Source: Parabacteroides sp. ZJ-118 (GTDB lineage: Bacteria; Bacteroidota; Bacteroidia; Bacteroidales; Tannerellaceae). From it: a stretch of DNA of 64,000 bases. Numbering within the stretch: position 1 is the stretch's first letter; every line of letters starts with the position of its first letter. Made by a program: the position numbers and the translations under genes. Shown here piece after piece: positions 62,278 through 64,000 of the stretch. The notes beneath the pieces are model-generated. The model was not told where the DNA came from. It was given only the letters and a program-made list of their open reading frames with translations, and made no database searches. The stretch covers positions 25,044 to 89,043 of the forward strand of contig NZ_JAAKDT010000006.1 of NCBI RefSeq assembly GCF_011038785.1, read 5' to 3'.

Positions 62278-63408
62278 ATGGAAACGATAAACAGAATACT
62301 CCAAGAGAAGATTACGGCACGAATCGCACCCAATAAAGCTGTATTGATTTTCGGGGCACGGCGTGTGGGCAAAACGGTGATGATGCGCAAAATCGTGGAT
62401 AGCTACCCGGGTCGAACGATGATGCTTAACGGCGAGGATTACGATACGTTGGCTTTGTTGGAAAATCGCTCGGTTGCCAATTATAGGCATTTGTTAGAGG
62501 GCATCGACCTGTTGGCTATCGACGAGGCGCAGAATATCCCTCAAATCGGCAGTATACTGAAACTGATCGTCGATGAAATACCGGGCTTAAGCGTATTGGC
62601 CAGCGGTTCGTCTTCATTCGATCTTCTGAATAAGGCGGGTGAGCCGTTGGTCGGCCGAAGTACGCAGTTCCTGCTAACGCCTTTCTCGCAACCGGAAATC
62701 GCGCATACGGAAACGGCACTCGAAACCCGTCAGAACCTCGAAGTGCGATTGATTTACGGCTCCTATCCGGAGGTGGTAATGATGGACAATTACGAGCGCA
62801 AGACCGACTATCTGCGCGATATTGTCGGGGCATATTTGCTGAAAGATATTTTGGCGATCGATGGGTTAAAAAATTCGAGCAAAATGCGTGATCTATTGCG
62901 GCTTATCGCTTTCCAGCTGGGAAGCGATGTCTCTTACGAGGAGTTGGGCAAACAGCTCGGTATGAGCAAGACGACCGTTGAAAAATACCTCGACCTGTTG
63001 GAGAAGGCTTTTGTCGTCTATCGGCTGGGAGCTTACTCGCGAAATCTCCGTAAGGAGGTTACGAAAGCAGGGAAATGGTATTTCTACGACAATGGAATCC
63101 GCAATGCGATTATCGGTGCATTTTCACCGCTGGCCATTCGGCAGGATGTCGGTGCATTGTGGGAGAATTACATCATCGGAGAACGGCGCAAGGCGAATTT
63201 CAACGAAGGATTGCACAAGGAGTTCTATTTTTGGAGAACCTATGACAAGCAGGAAATAGATTTGATCGAAGAAAGTGCAGACAGCTTGACGGCTTTGGAG
63301 TTCAAATGGGGGAACAAGATGCCCAATGTTCCGAAAGTGTTTCAAGAAGCATATCCCCATGCCGAGTTCCATGTCGTGAACAGGGATAACTATTTGGAAT
63401 TTGTATAA
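62278..63408 (+). CDS. AAA ATPase with DUF4143 domain
   Basis: 376 residues. Walker A FGARRVGKT (about 25-33), Walker B LLAIDEAQN (about 78-86), GSSSFDL sensor-I-like segment. A winged-helix region (GMSKTTVEKYLDLLEKAF) precedes the C-terminal DUF4143 nuclease-like fold with EIDLIEE (about 335) and LEFKWGNK, a PD-(D/E)XK-like core. Family members are common in Bacteroidales, often in mobile regions, and are of unknown role. Downstream lies broken mobile DNA, so it may be part of an accessory island. Confidence 0.87.
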   Translation: METINRILQEKITARIAPNKAVLIFGARRVGKTVMMRKIVDSYPGRTMMLNGEDYDTLALLENRSVANYRHLLEGIDLLAIDEAQNIPQIGSILKLIVDEIPGLSVLASGSSSFDLLNKAGEPLVGRSTQFLLTPFSQPEIAHTETALETRQNLEVRLIYGSYPEVVMMDNYERKTDYLRDIVGAYLLKDILAIDGLKNSSKMRDLLRLIAFQLGSDVSYEELGKQLGMSKTTVEKYLDLLEKAFVVYRLGAYSRNLRKEVTKAGKWYFYDNGIRNAIIGAFSPLAIRQDVGALWENYIIGERRKANFNEGLHKEFYFWRTYDKQEIDLIEESADSLTALEFKWGNKMPNVPKVFQEAYPHAEFHVVNRDNYLEFV

Positions 63409-63411
63409 TAT

Positions 63412-63600
63412 TTATAAACAATAGGAATCAAACCACACTCGAACAGGCGTAAGTGTCCGGGGAAAGTCGGCTTTCACCGAACGCTTACTATAAAGCGTAT
63501 GTGTCGTTCGATTTTTCATCCGGATGTCTTTTTTAAGAGAACCGGTCTTGAAGAACAACTCGATTTTCGGGAGTCGATTTTCAGACTTCAATACTATCAA
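63412..63600 (-). other. Junction region with inverted GTAAG elements
   Basis: This 190-bp stretch separates the DUF4143 gene from the integrase fragment. GTAAGTGTCC at 63449-63458 and CGCTTAC at 63482-63488 face each other; the first resembles GTAAGCGTCC at 63874-63883, the likely IS66-like end. A 62-codon frame here has no recognisable domain. It may be an IS end remnant or a small repeat element. Confidence 0.35.
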
Positions 63601-63863
63601 ATTTTAAACAACCCGGTGAAGGTGCAGAAGATGAAAAGGTCTCGTATCAGCTCGTAGCTTTTCTTTTTGAACGTGCCGTTGATGAGTTGGGTGATTTCCT
63701 CCTTTGTCAGAAATCCGCGTTTTGTTTCCTCTTTCGTGATATGGTAGGCATAGAATGGGTCACGCGGCAGCCAGCCGTTGTTGATGGCAGTATAGATGAT
63801 GCTGCGGAAAGGCTTCTCAATTTTTTCATACCTTTCCTCTAAAGAAAAGAGATAGCATAGCAC
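63597..63863 (-). pseudogene. Fragment of a Bacteroidetes-type tyrosine integrase
   Basis: 88 codons. IYTAINNGWLPRDPF, ETKRGFLTKEEITQL and IRDLFIFCTFTGL match the segment at the end of the SAM-like domain and the start of the catalytic domain of phage/CTn-type integrases. The catalytic Arg, His and Tyr regions that should follow are absent: the homology ends at TGL and the frame stops three codons on. On the 5' side the frame lies next to the IS66-like end near 63874. It is a decayed piece of an integrated element. Confidence 0.65.
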
Positions 63864-63873
63864 CGCAAAACGC

Positions 63874-63883
63874 GTAAGCGTCC
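63874..63883 (+). mobile_element. Putative left end of an IS66-like element (continues beyond the window)
   Basis: GTAAGCGTCC matches the GTAAGCG start that is typical for IS66-family terminal repeats. It falls between the broken integrase (ends at 63863) and the partial gene at 63943. Only this end is inside the window, so the other end and the target duplication cannot be seen. Confidence 0.45.
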
Positions 63884-63942
63884 AAGCACAGCCTGAGTAA
63901 AACCGACTACATTCGCGGCTGTAACATTAATCTTGATAAATT

Positions 63943-64000
63943 ATGTATTACAGCAACGAAGATTTTGAAAACTTTTACATTCGCTACAAGGCGGAGGGTC
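63943..64000 (+). CDS. Start of an IS66-family accessory ORF (partial)
   Basis: Only 19 codons are visible. MYYSNEDFENFYIRYKAEG resembles the N-terminus of the small first ORF of Bacteroidetes IS66-type elements (F-x-x-x-YIRYKAEG). It starts about 60 bp inside the putative left end. The reading frame is open to the window edge. The call is made from very little sequence. Confidence 0.45.
   Translation, partial: MYYSNEDFENFYIRYKAEG

Noticed and set aside
1..64000. tRNA or rRNA genes
   Set aside because: No cloverleaf or rRNA-like stretch was noticed on either strand by eye.

Overview
The window is chromosomal DNA of a member of the Bacteroidales, most like Parabacteroides; the genus is inferred from gene content and was not tested. 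Supporting signs are recurrent TAnnTTTG promoter boxes (often TTTG, 19-21 bp, TAnnTTTG), few Shine-Dalgarno sequences, a CarboxypepD_reg-like TonB receptor, a complete Bat (aerotolerance) operon, an HU-LysM protein and Bacteroidetes-type integrase and IS66-like fragments at the right edge.

Layout. 1-5589 (minus): an AT-rich operon encoding three dynamin-like GTPases (the last runs off the left edge) and one small membrane-anchored coiled-coil protein. 5651-6273: directly upstream, on the same strand, two tandem ~270-nt non-coding RNA units, each with a Bacteroidetes promoter box, two hairpins and a U-tract. 6627-7523: a divergent WYL regulator. Together these form the most unusual locus here, a candidate uncharacterised membrane-remodelling or defence system. 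7524-13425: TonB-dependent receptor, exopolyphosphatase and polyphosphate kinase. 13994-18275: two SGNH-type proteins plus an MBOAT, probably a surface glycan O-acetylation cassette. 18353-19858: stress protein and small HTH protein. 19998-28889: MoxR-DUF58-BatA-BatBC-BatD-BatE-PAP2 operon.

29055-32716: ftsY-rimO-HU-(HU-TM-LysM) operon. 32845-36567: nspC and a UvrD/PcrA helicase. 37216-45318: divergent alpha-2-macroglobulin lipoprotein and PBP1C, a cell-envelope pair. 45383-47971: two cation/proton antiporters. 48067-51758: uvrA operon with a small protein and a YigZ protein. 52328-58625: small conserved protein, ArnT-like glycosyltransferase, then a radical-SAM/SPASM maturase overlapping TldD/TldE. 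58703-61354: copper ATPase, metallochaperone and a truncated hemolysin III remnant. 61570-64000: YhcH-family protein, DUF4143 ATPase, then a broken integrase next to the start of an IS66-like element, marking the edge of a mobile region.

Most of the window is ordinary housekeeping and envelope biology. The accessory-looking parts are the left 7.5 kb and the right 2 kb. Names rest on motifs read by eye; no searches were run.
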